Source: Centrapalus pauciflorus
Taxonomy: Eukaryota; Streptophyta; Magnoliopsida; Asterales; Asteraceae
Length of the DNA stretch: 64,000 nucleotides
Assembly (NCBI GenBank): GCA_020465985.1
Contig: JAANYP010004790.1
Coordinates: forward strand, 1,079,501 to 1,143,500
Direction of reading: 5' to 3'
Shown: positions 1 through 11,935 of the stretch, in pieces
How positions within the stretch are numbered: the first letter of the stretch is position 1
Layout of the letters: each line of letters opens with the position of its first letter
Position numbers and translations under genes: made by a program
Notes under the pieces: generated by a model
Told to the model about the DNA's origin: nothing
The model's database searches: none
What the model saw: only the letters and a program-made list of their open reading frames with translations

Positions 1-1187
1 GCAAAGCAGACCGGCGCAACAATATATAACTTTTCCGAGCAATAAATGAACGGACTTTTCTTTGAATGATGCTAGCTGATCTACCTAAGACCTCAGTCCG
101 ACGAGCATCAAGCTCTGCCATCTGGCCTGCCCTTAGAAATACCTTTGTTTTACCAATCTGCATGTAAGCACACAAATCATTTATAACAAGTTCAAGAAAT
201 TGGCAAGTTGAAGATAATTACTGTGGAACATTGAGAAATGAGCCAATGACCACTCAAACAAAAAACGAAAAGTGCATTTAGTGACTAAAAAGTGCATTGC
301 AGTCCATTTACCTGATACCCTTCAAGTCCAACTTTCTCTAGAAGCCTTTTGCAAGCACGAATCTCATCGCTACTGTCATAAGCCAGTCACAAGGACAGTC
401 TGAGATCAGTTCATTTATCTATATATACACTCGATTTTTCAAAGAATCACAAAAATGGTTATTCTACTTACTTGCCATCCAAAACTTCAGGAGCCAGGAT
501 GCCAAACCGATCCACGAACTCATCAAATGGTTTTCTGGTGGGATACCCAGCACAACTTATCCTGATTGCCTCCAACACTCCCTGAATTAAATAAGGTGTA
601 TCAATTAAATATATGCAGCAACTCAAAATCACAAAATAACAGAACTACAAAAGCATGAATGCTGGATTTGGTGCCATGTACTTCCTTACCCCACATCTCA
701 ATTGTTGTAGAACATTATGATTTTCAAAAATAGCAGGCTTGAGAAGATTGTTAGGCTTTACACAACGAATATAATGAGGCTCGGTTGAACTCAAAGTTTC
801 AAGCAGTTGTTGCAGTTGTTGCTGAAAGCAAAAAGAAAAGACAAAAAAGGGAGAAAAAACGGTTAATTGTTTTCATGTCGCTAAGGAGAGGGAGGGAGCA
901 GGGTGAGACATTATACCTTAAATCGTGTACCAATTGAAGAGAACTTTGATGATTTGGAGGATTCATCAGATGAAGTTGGAAACAAACTTGCAACAAAGGA
1001 ACATTTGGAAGCACTCAAGAGCGCTTGATGTTCCGCAATGACATAATCTTTGTTTTTGTCCAGAAACAACTCAGTTTGATATGTGACCTAAAGAGACAAT
1101 TCAAACTGATCACTCATGGTTTCTCAAAACGCAAGAGAGACGGTCTTATTCTTAAGAAATGCAGTGGCTAAGAAGAATTTCAGGAAG

Positions 1188-1255
<68 letters not shown>

Positions 1256-4200
1256 TGCAGAACTTACATCTCCAGCATAATGGCAAATTGTGAAGTCAGA
1301 ACGAGCCAATTTTGGCTTGGCAAAACGCTTGTGATTCTTGAAGGTTTGGTACAACTTTTGTGCAAATGTTTCATGTGTTGACCTGGGAAACATGCTGCAG
1401 AACACAAGTAATTCCTTACAGAACGGCACTATTTTACGTTCTTACCACATAAGCTAATTGTTAACTACACGTATATCTTGATAGAAATAACACTAAAAGA
1501 ATATCATTTTTACATGTTTAACTTACCAAGCTTCGTCTAGAAGAGCTATTATACCACCCGGTTTCTATGCAATAAAAAGACAATTAGTCAGAACTCAAAC
1601 GATATGGAATATTGGTATATAACAGACATGCTTGTCTCATATGAAACCAAAACAGTAGACGGAGAGCATGAACATCAAACCAAAGAGGGATGCACTTGGT
1701 AAGAAACTAAAATAAATTAGCTCCCAAATATTTCATTAGCTTATATTCTAAATCAGTGGACTAAGGGGCTGTTTGTTTGCTTTTTCTATTAAGTTGTCTG
1801 TCTAGATTAAGTTGATTGTCTAGAAAACACTATTGTTGTTTGTTTCATATGTTGAATGAACGATCTGAATTAAACAAAATTACTACTTTACCCTTAAATC
1901 TTATTTTTATATAACAAAAATAAACTTATGATCAAAATTATTTTATATGTATAATTATGTATTCTTAAAATGAAAATCAATAAAAGAGAAACCCCAAATG
2001 CAAAAAAGACTGTTGACTTCTCTAGTTGATGATGAATTTTTGTTGGCACACTATTTCACCACACATTCTAGCTACCAAAAATCAAAAAGGACAACCCTAA
2101 CAACCAAAAACAATGATCAAAAAGTAATCGCACCATAAACAATCTGCACCAAAGAAAAAGAAAAGAATGAAGTAAACCTTGAAAATGACAAGAGACTAAA
2201 GGAGAAGAGAAAGGTGAAGGACAACGATGGAGAGAAAAAAAATCTGAAGAAGCAACAAGGGTTGTACAACAATGGCGAAATGAACCTGAAGAAACAATCT
2301 AGAAGAAAAGGTAAAAGCACCGATAAATAGAAGGTGTGACACATGGGGCTGCAGTGATGGTTGGAGTAGAGTGACGACTTTGGGTTGCAGCAAAGCGAGG
2401 TGTGGGTCTACCTGGTGGAGAAGAGAGAAGGAGCTTGAGGTAGAAGAGGAATAAACTTGGCTGAATCTGGAGAACTGCATTGTGTGAGCTTAATTATATG
2501 ACTGACCGTGTGTTTTTTCTGTTGAGAATAAGTCATAGTCAAACAATACTTAGTTTAAGTGGGCTGATTGATTTTTTGACATTAAGCCTAATAAGTTGTT
2601 ATCAAACAAGTGAACAACCCCTAAGATCCAAGTCTGAATGCAAGGAATGCTTAAGCGTACGTAAGATGTTAATGAAGCATTTCAATTAAATATATGAATA
2701 TAAATAAAGTAGGAGAATAATAACCGCTAAAGCATGATATAAAAGAATAATGCAGATGCCCGTAAAACCAACTATCCTAGAAAGTAATTAAAAAAAATAG
2801 TGTCTGAAAGCGGTAACTTTACATAAGTAAACTTGAAGCATATAAGCATTATACCTTCTCAATGAGATCCAAGATATCTTGGTTGTCAATAAATTCAATG
2901 TAGCTCCAATTGATTTCTTCTTTTGTATATTCCTCTTGCTCCATTTTGAAGACATGCTGCATAAAGAAAGTTAGCCAAAATGATCTCGAAAAAGATAGAG
3001 GGCTCCAAAACCAACCTGATTGAAATGTTGCTGAAGTTTCTCATTTGTCAAATTGATGCAAAATTGCTCGAAGCTGCAAAAATATACACACTCGTGTAAC
3101 TATGATATAAGATTTGAGTCATGGGACTTTTATCAATTAGACAAACTCCTGCAAGCATTCATGTTGCTTATCATCAAGCAGATGGGGATCCGGGATCTGG
3201 TACATAGTTTTCTGCAACAATCGCTCTTACATGGCATGGGTACGCTATAACTTCGTCCACTAAAATATTTAGAATCATGTGATTGGTTGTTAAATGTTTA
3301 TGGTATCAGAATGACCTTTACTGCTAAAAGGTCTTCAGATAATTTTCTGTGATTTGCATTTACATGTCTTTTTAGTGACATTGGCACTAGGAGCACGGGA
3401 TGTCGGGATGAGTAGACCTTCAGGACTGAACACATGGTGTGAAGCCCAGTCGGCAATCCCGAATAAGGTTATGCCACTTAGCACAACTGGTCAACTATAA
3501 AAACAAAAGGCATACCAATGAAGCACCTGTTTGTCTTGAAACTCTCAAATCCATATATGTCCAGCACTCCAATTATGTATTTCGAGTTTGGGTCTTGACC
3601 AATTGAGCTATTAATCCTATCAACAAGCCTGCAATGCAAAGTGGATACTATAACCAACATGGCACGAGTTGAACATACAGCTATTCAAACTGTTAAAAAT
3701 CTAGCTTGAAAGGCGTGTGCAAAAATGTCAGGAATAAACCACACTGGAAGCGATTTTTTAATTCTCAAACTTAAAACGTCACGATTTTATGTTTTTTCCA
3801 ATATCCAAAACAAACCAAAGTATGTATCCAGTTCACGGTTAGTTAAGGACCAAACCGGTTTAGACAGTTAGTTTTTTTTTTAATTTCTGGCGCATAAAAC
3901 TGTGTATTAGGCATTTAAGCATGAATCTTACCAGTCAAATAACCTTGAGTAAACAACTTTTGCTAATGCATCTCTACTGACAGCAGCAGATTCCGGATCC
4001 AGCCATTTGGTGATGGTCTCATCACGGGTTACAATGACACGTTTGCATAGTGAATCCTCTAAAGCTTTCACATCACACCTGAACAAAATCTTTAGCTTAT
4101 TAGGACATTTACTTGAGCTTCAAACTCTAAAATAAATGGCTCATGTGCAATGATTTTGGTCACTTACATGAACAGCTCCGCAGCAGTTTTTAAGTGGAAC

Positions 4201-7200
4201 AAAGATTTTTCGTCTTTGGGCATAGATGAATCTATTTCCTTTCCTTTTGTAAATTCTATGTTCCCTAGATGAAGAATCGCAGCTACAACTCTAAAAATTG
4301 CATCCTGTAGACAGAAATAACAATAATAATTTAAAAAACAGAAAAACTAATTTTGCTTTTTAAGTTTTTCCCGTATATGGCTTCTTTAAATAAACCTGCT
4401 CCTCTGAGTTGATCCCGACAACATCCATTGCGTTCCTTGTAGCAAAATATTCTTTTGCTTCATCTAACCCATCTATCTTGAAGCAGTTTGATTGATTAAG
4501 ATAATGGAACGTCTTTGGATCGCCGAGTTTGTATCTTTTTTGATCCTGGAAAAATGATAAATAGCCTTGAAACAGAATACACAAACATTTTAAATAAATA
4601 AGAAACGGCCAAATAAACTTCCATATCCAAATAAGACTACTGAGTTTTTCAATTTTATTACTGAATCAAAAAAAATATGGCATGTAATACACAAAGGTTA
4701 CCAACTACATCACCAATACCATCCACATAACAGTGGATTAAAAGAAAGTCTCACAACCTTCAATTTTTGAACAGATCTTTGTGTTCAAGGGACAGTAAAA
4801 TAAGAGAAAAAGGTACAAAAAATATGTTAAGGAAGAAACAGCTCATATGAATATTTTTCATATTCATGAACAAGTGCAAGAATTAGAGTGAAGACACGTT
4901 ACCTCCGGTGGTGCAGCACAAAGCATATAGAAGCAATGATAATTCCTTTCAGGATCTGATAATTGACATACACGAGATCTTTCCAGCAAATATGTTCTGA
5001 TGGCAGCCCCTGAGATTCTTCCCTTCTGATCAAACTGAATTTCCACAAACTTACCAAAACGACTGATGCAACAGCAACAAGCAGGTACCAACAATTAATC
5101 TACAACAGATGCAACAATTTCCAGGTAATACCAAAAAAAAAAGTTATTCCCACCTTGAGTTGTTGTTTCTGACTGTTTTTGCGTTACCAAAAGCTTCCAA
5201 AACAGGATTGGACTATGACATGGAGAAATCACGACAACACTTGATTAATAATGAGATATGGTAAAGAAAGCTTGATATATTCAGAGCAACTTAATGCAAA
5301 GAGTAAACACCTCTAGAACTTTCTGCTCAACACTCCTACCATCTGAAGAAGCTCTGCCTCCCATGTAAGCAAGATATCGCATCAGTTGTTTTGTGCTCTC
5401 AGTTTTACCAGCTCCACTCTCTCCACTAACCAAAATCGACTGACTTATCCCTTCGTTGATCATAACTCTGCACCAAAATAATCGATTTTTTCACTTTGCA
5501 CGAAGATTTGTAATTCCTTAATTAACATACAACAATGTGAAAGTGAAACAGTACCTGTATGCAGCATCTGCAACAGCAAAAGGGTGGGGACTCAATTCCC
5601 CAAACGCTGCCCCTTTGTACTGTGCCATCATATGGCTATCATACAAATGTGGCAATCGTGTAAATGGATTTACAGCTATTAATATACTCCCTGTGTAAGT
5701 CTGATAACACCGTTAAGTTCATTAGTTATTTAGCATAATTACATAATGTTTGTGGAAAATGAAATAGTATGCATGCACGTGTCCTGCCTGGGACAAAAGA
5801 AGGGATAACGGAACTCACATATATCTCATTAATATCATATCTAGATCTTAAGTTATTTAGAACCCCTGGTTCATGCAAATAAGCCAGCTTTGTCATATCG
5901 TCCACTCCGCATGGTGGTGCTTCAGCATCTTTGGGATATACATTTGATGACTTGGCAACAACCTAAAATTGTAATGATAAACAAATAAGAAATCCTAGTT
6001 ACACAAATACAAGGCATCCATTTCCCACGTGCAAACTAAATAGTGTGAAATTTTGTACAAATAGGAAGTATGCAAGAAAAGTCGGAGCTCTGGTTTACTA
6101 TTCTTGAAATCACATACCAAGATCACATATTAAAAAAAAATGGAGTGATTAAGTAACAGGTTATCATCAAAATTCTACAATAATATTAGCTCAGCTACAA
6201 TAACATCAGAACTTCAGAAACAAGAGTTTGAAAAAAAAGATACTCACCGTCTTGCCTGACGTTGAAGCAACTTTGACGTCTTCACCAGTAACTGCAATAA
6301 CTTCCCCGTCTATCCAAGCCTCATCTGGATCCTCCACCCAGACAAGTGACCCGACACCGAGACTGACTGCCGCCTGCAAACAATACCACAATTTGAAAAT
6401 TATTCATCTTTTAACTAGTCCCAGTGCCACTAACAGAAGTTGCTTTTCATTAATATGTATTTATGATCTCAAATTGACCAAAAAACCTAAGCTCTAGAAA
6501 GCATGAGTTAAAATCTCACTATGAATTGAATAACAAACATAACGAATCAATCATTCAAGAAGTAATATGACTAGAGCAGAGACATCAACCAAGGAAATAT
6601 GATTAATGAATGCATGTCCATTCAAGAAGTATGTACACGAAAGGACGTCCAACAAGTGCAAATATATCAAAATTGATTCCAACAGTATCCTAGTGGTCTT
6701 ATAGCCTTTGCACAAGATGTGAGGTTTCATGTCCAATTAATCATTTCCCACAGCCCTTAAGGAGAAACTTAAAATATTTAATAAACAAATACCTCTGCAT
6801 ATCAAATAGAAGAAACACATCATCAAGCAAACATAAAGTTGCATACATAGAGTGAGTTGACATGTTCAAAATAAGAAGAAAAAAGGAGCTTATGAATACG
6901 CCAAAAAGGCGGGGGAAAAAAACATGATGTTCCCAAATCAACTATTAGCCGAAGCTAAGGGTTGTATTGAGAGAATTCTTAAGGTATATGACTTTTCCAA
7001 TATGTTTTCAAATTAGGAATCCTTCAATATGATACTACCACAACATATACAATAAAAATCAAATCATATCCATGCAGGAACAAGCTGGGATTTTGTCAAA
7101 GAAGTTGGTTCTTTGATTTTGGGTACTTAGATGTCACCAGTAAATTTTCAAATAAATCACCAGGAACGCCCATTACCTTATTGCAACTATTAGATTTTTG

Positions 7201-7629
7201 CAAAAATCAATTGTTAACCAGAACAAGTCAACAATGTAGATGAAGTCAAGTTAGATAGAAAGAAGACACATTCATCGTCATATCAACTTCACATTTAACC
7301 ACCTACCGACACAAAGATAGTTCAGCTCCCGGACCACGTTACACCCAAATGTAAAACATAAACAGGTTTGACAAACTCCATTGAATTCAAGTCTTGTACC
7401 CAAAGTAATCAAAACCATTAATAATAATAAATAACAAGAAAAATACATGATCCATTAAACGAATTAATCTCAACTCCAAACAATAAAACGCTGACAAACA
7501 TCTGTTAAAACTATAATCACCAACATTCCACATCAAAGTATTTCAAAAACCGTAGATCGTAAGCAACTATAAATTTCAAGCGAATACTTCAAGCTAAAGA
7601 TATAAATACTTCAAAATATCACATACCAT
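1..7629 (-). CDS. Class XI myosin heavy chain, 5' part (runs off left edge)
   Basis: Actin motor for organelle transport and cytoplasmic streaming (known of plant class XI). Coding exons in transcript order: 7627-7629, 6248-6373, 5819-5962, 5555-5700, 5311-5467, 5154-5212, 4903-5062, 4396-4545, 4168-4304, 3932-4078, 3527-3628, 3016-3073, 2855-2956, 1527-1564, 1268-1394, 917-1087, 690-821, 472-581, 312-372, 1-157. All have GT-AG borders and the phase is kept throughout, giving about 762 residues. Visible motifs: SH3-like N-terminus (VEDPDEAW), P-loop GESGAGKT near residues 155-162, switch I (NNNSSRFGKF), switch II DIYGFE near 433, the actin-binding HYIRC segment, the converter, and the start of the IQ neck (IIQRKVRSF). 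The IQ repeats, coiled coil and globular tail (DIL) lie outside the window. The motor domain has no stop or frameshift. The start is the only ATG that splices in frame to exon 2. Exact XI subtype not decided. Confidence 0.95.
1190..1252. repeat. (TA)n microsatellite in a myosin intron
   Basis: About 31 uninterrupted TA units lie in the intron between exons 917-1087 and 1268-1394, ending only about 15 bp from the exon 1268-1394 donor. Length polymorphism is likely. Confidence 0.95.
1766..2620. mobile_element. Non-autonomous DNA transposon in a myosin intron
   Basis: An 855-bp insertion in the large intron between exons 1527-1564 and 2855-2956. The ends are inverted and similar (GGGCTGTTTGTTTG on the left, GGGTTGTTCACTTG reading in from the right), and both sides carry the direct repeat CTAAG. 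No transposase is visible. The end style resembles plant hAT-type MITEs, but only 5 bp of target duplication can be seen where 8 is usual, so the superfamily is uncertain. Confidence 0.55.
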
Positions 7630-8115
7630 TTGCAATTAACTCTGGATCAGATCGGGAAACGGCAGCGCCTCAAATCACTTCAATATAACTACAGATCAAC
7701 TACAGCTTCAACCTTTGCTTCATTAATTAAATTGAATAAACTAATAAACAAATCAATAACTATATCCCTTTCAAAAACTTCAAATCCGTGCAAAAAAAAC
7801 ACAAGAAATTGTTCCTAAGCTCGATTAAATCGAACAGGAAGAGTCAAGTATGAGGCAGCAGATTAAAGATCGAGTTGATTGATGGTGGCGGTGCCGAAAT
7901 TGGAAGTCGGATTGTTGAGAAATTTTTTAAGGAAATGAAATCCCTATTTTTTCGTGTTTTGTTGATGGGTGACGACTGTTTCTTCTTCTTTTCTTTTCTT
8001 TTAGTTTTAGCTTCGCTGGGTGTTCCCTCCCACGTCGTTCGGAATTGCACTAAATTCTTTTTTTTTTTCTCGTAACGTTTAATAAACTTTATTAAAGTAA
8101 AAACAATGCATTGAA
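7630..8115 (-). promoter_or_regulatory. Myosin 5' leader and upstream region, with a possible uORF
   Basis: Minus-strand sequence just upstream of the myosin start codon. It is pyrimidine-tract rich and presumably holds the 5' UTR and promoter; no transcription start can be fixed from sequence. One upstream ATG was seen (7721-7723) and opens an 8-codon reading frame closing at 7700-7702. A Harbinger element abuts it at 8,116, so the promoter-proximal sequence is under 500 bp before transposon DNA begins. Confidence 0.4.
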
Positions 8116-8381
8116 GGCCACAGTGGTTGCCATGGATGCCACTTAAAATCGTCGTCACGTCAGCGCCACGTCAGCTTTGTCATAGAATGTCATTTTGATG
8201 CCATTCCGAGGGTGTGGTTGTCATTCAATTTATTTAATTTTCACTTTAAACATAAAATAAAAATATTGAAATAAAAAATAACATTTAATTAATAATATTA
8301 AAATCAAACATAAAATAAAACATTCAATTTAAAAATTATAACATTCAACTTAAAAATATAAACATTAAAATGGAAACTAAT

Positions 8382-9648
8382 CTACGCAAAGTCTTGGTCC
8401 GAATATTCGTTTTCAAAATCATCAACGGGATCAACGTTGAGATCAATGTTTTGAACACCCCAAATATGTTCAACCAAGTCGGCCCGAAGATTATGATGCA
8501 CTTTGGTTTTACGTATCTCCGATGTCGAGCCATGTACGCACTACTACCGATCTCCGCTGGTATTGTTGTTGGAGTGACTTCATTTTCATCATATTGACAT
8601 ATTGCGTTCCCTTCATCTTCTATAATCATGTTATGCAATACGATACACGTATACATTACTTTTGTCATTTTCTCCACATGATAAAAAGGTGACGGGTGCT
8701 TCAATATTTGCCAACGCTTTTTGAGAATACCGAACGCTCGTTCCACATCTTTTTGAGCTCTTTCTTGGGCCACCTTAAATCTTTTTCGTTTAGCATCGAT
8801 TGGAGCCGAAAATGATTTCACGAATGTGACCCAATCAAGGTATATCCCATCAACAAGATAGTACTCATACTTGTACGTAGAGCCACGAATTTCAAACGGA
8901 CATTCGGGTGCCGTGCCGTCATAAATTTTATTGAAGAGTGGTGACATATTCAACACATTTATGTCATTATTTGACCCCGGGGGTGACCATGATCACCACG
9001 AGTGTATTGACCTTTATACGCGTTAGGACAATTTCCCCAACTCCAATGGAGACAATCTAAACTTCCAAGCATACCAGGAAAACCATGAACGCTAGAATGA
9101 TGAGCATATAATTGTTGTATATCATTATACGTTGGTCTGCGTAAATATTTAGGGCCATAAACTCGCAGAATATACTTACAAAATTTATCAAGACTTTCTC
9201 TTGCGACACGAGAAGACATTCTGAAACTCTCATCCAAACCATCTGCGGATGTCCCGTATGCTAATTGACGAAGAGCGGCCGTACATTTTTGAATCGGAGA
9301 AAATCCAACCGCACCTCTGGCATCCATCTTCTGTTGAAAGTACCGACACTCTCTCGTCAAATCGTCAACAATACGTACAAATAACGACTTTTGCATTCTA
9401 AAACGGCGACGGAAATAATACCCTTGAAAAATGGCATTCTCGGCGAAATAATCACTCATTAGGCGATCGTGTGCAGATTCACGATCCCTTTCTATATATT
9501 TTCTTGATTTTGCGGGACGTGACGATTCACCTTCTTGCAAGTTTCGTAACTCTAAAACGTCCTGAGCAGCTTTTGAGACTGTGTTTATCGCATCCGAGAG
9601 GTATATGTCTTCCCCAGAAGATGATGAAGTTGAAGATGATGAAGACAT
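8382..9648 (-). pseudogene. Harbinger transposase (DDE_Tnp_4 type), disrupted
   Basis: The N-terminal part starts at the ATG at 9648 after a Ser-rich leader and includes the helix-turn-helix-like region (GFSPIQKCTAALRQLAYG) and the first catalytic Asp in LGSLDCLHW. The frame is then lost near 8,975, where family members have roughly 20-25 more residues between GHP and the second catalytic motif NNDIN. That motif and the third catalytic residue (VERAFGILKKRW) lie in another frame from about 8,973 down to about 8,525. A second shift near 8,520 moves the C-terminus (ending at the TAG at 8382-8384) into a further frame. All three catalytic positions thus survive but cannot be translated together: an internal deletion plus a small indel. 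Confidence 0.85.
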
Positions 9649-9777
9649 TTTTTTGAAATTGAATTTGAAATGTGGGTAGAGAGAGTAATGAGAGAATAAT
9701 GAGAAAATATATATGAGATAATGAATGAATGTGTGTTGTATATATAGGGAGTAAAATTATTTTAATAATTATATAAT

Positions 9778-9780
<3 letters not shown>

Positions 9781-9855
<75 letters not shown>
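9781..9855. repeat. (AT)n microsatellite
   Basis: About 75 bp of pure AT dinucleotides inside the right part of the Harbinger element, between the transposase leader and the GC-rich subterminal block. Confidence 0.95.
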
Positions 9856-9859
<4 letters not shown>

Positions 9860-9985
9860 TGGAAAAGGACTCGGCATTGGAATGTCGTTGCGGCGCCCCT
9901 TGGTGCCGATGCCGAGACCACGGCGCGGTGTGCCCATTTTGCCGAGCTCGGTACCGCCCCTTGCCGAGCCCCACTCCCTGTGGCC

Positions 9986-11646
9986 TAAAAGGGTTTGTTA
10001 TTAAAAACGAGCATGGTTTCATGACTTTTGTGTATTTATATTTTCAAGTTTTTTTAATTTTAGAAAGGTACTGAAGTTAATTTTTTTATTGGTTTTGTAA
10101 AACTTGACTATTAGAGACCAGTTATAATTGGTAAGCCGGATTTTATAAAAATCTAATATTCAAATTTCACTGGACCAAAAACGAAAAATTAATTTGAGGA
10201 TTTTTCTGAAAAAAAAATAATATGAAAGGACGAAAACGCAAAAATCGTAAAAAAATGTTGGCTTTTTCGTAATAAACACTAAATGTGTGGAGCTTCTAAA
10301 GAAGCTCCCAATAATGTCCAACATGAATATACAATGCAATATATGAAACTTTCAATACGAGACTTCAATCACTCAAACTTCTTACAATCTGTTTATACAA
10401 CGTGTGTATAAGTTTCCTACAGTTTCAAATATAAAAAAATCTCAGACCATAAACTCCGAATCAATAATTTTGAATCCCTAAATCTCGAACCAGGGTTTCG
10501 GATCCATCCGAATTTCGAATCTGAACCAAATCTGACATTATCCAACTTCCCGAATTTATTCTAAGCCTTAACCCTTGCTAAATTCGGATTCATTCGAATT
10601 TCTGATCCGTACACAAAAAAAAATCCAATTTTACATTGTAGTTTATCATTTTTACACTTTTCCAACATAACTTAGTTTTTAATGGATTCAAGTGTTTCTT
10701 TCAACTGATTAATACAAATAAACTTATTTATAACCTGTTTAAAACATCAATTTCAAGTTTTTCTTAAGTTTGATGACCATTAAAGTCCGAAACAGTTATT
10801 GTGTCTTTAAACAATCACATGAACACTTCTAAAATAATAATAGGGTTTGATTTTTCCTTTATTTAATCGTACAGACCCTGAAGATGTTATAACACCTTAT
10901 TCGAATCAATTTGAGGTTCAAAATATTCTATTCGAGATTCTAGGAGAAAACCCATGTGGGTTTATCCCTTAAAATCAAACAGAAAACAAAGGTAAAGAAG
11001 AATAACATTAGGCTTAATACAAACCTTAATTGTGACTCAAAATATTACTTTAAATCATCAAAATTGACCAAAGCTTCAAAAACCATGACTTTTCTTCTTT
11101 ACTTTTTTCTATGTTCTTTCTTTTCCAAAATAAGCAAGTGGTATGCTGGATTTGATGTATTGCGTGACTATAATAATATGGGGAGAAAATTATAAAGTAT
11201 ACTCGATTTATAATTATAATCGCTAACTTGCATTCTTTTTACATATCAACCCCTCAAACTATTTCTTCCAATTTCCATACTATTAGGAGGTTTTTGGATT
11301 TGTGTTTGAAAAAGTGCTAACAACGTTTTGAAATCTAATAATCAGATAATTGTTATAACAAAAAAAATGTTACTTGAAATTTAGTGTTTGACTTAGCTTC
11401 TACTGTTTACTCTCACAATTATCAACAAATAAGTTTTTAAAGTGTTTGAAGTTGCGTTTTAATAATACAATGATATTAAAAGGTTTTAATTCAATTTATA
11501 TATTTTACTTAAAAACACAAATTACAAATACATATAAGAATTAATTAATCCTTTTCAATATTCCAAAAATTATATTTGAAAATTTTATCTCATTTACATT
11601 AAAAAAGTTAGTCCCAAAACTAACTTCGTGAATTCTCTTTATCTTA
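9986..11646. other. AT-rich intergenic region
   Basis: No gene was recognised. The stretch 10,066-10,160 resembles 32,530-32,625 (shared core TTGACTATTAGAG and TATAATTGGTAA), so it is a dispersed repeat. At 11,285-11,480 lies a copy of another dispersed repeat with the core AATAATCAGATAATTGTTA. The short ORFs here lack recognisable domains. Confidence 0.6.
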
Positions 11647-11935
11647 GAGTGTGGGGAGTACCCACCTCTCCCAAATCCATCTTTCTGTACACGTCAGCGC
11701 CACATCAGCTTTTCTCTCTCCACCTTTCCCCACCTTTCTAACTAGGAAATACCCACCTTTCTTAACCTTTCCATCTTTCTTAATTTTTTTAACATTTTAA
11801 TTAAGAAAACAATTATTAAATATAAAATAATTAATTTCATAAATATTTAAAAAACTATTACATAATAAAATTACGAAACTAAAAAATAAAAACTTACGAA
11901 ACTAAAAATTAAAAAAAGTACATAATCTAAAAAAA

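Larger units (their letters stand above)
8116..9985 (-). mobile_element. PIF/Harbinger element carrying only a transposase
   Basis: A 1,870-bp element bounded by short terminal inverted repeats starting GGCCACAG. The flanking trinucleotides are GAA (left) and TAA (right), a decayed copy of the TWA target duplication usual for this superfamily. Inside are the broken transposase, an (AT)n array at about 9,781-9,855 and a GC-rich right subterminal block. A subterminal motif (ACGTCAGCGCCAC) near the left end is shared with the element at 11,647, showing the two are related. No ORF1 is present in this copy. Confidence 0.75.

Noticed and set aside
466..476. Possible GC donor at the myosin exon ending near 472
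   Set aside because: A GT donor two bases further (AA|GTAAGT) gives the correct phase and the conserved NSDE reading, so no unusual intron is needed.
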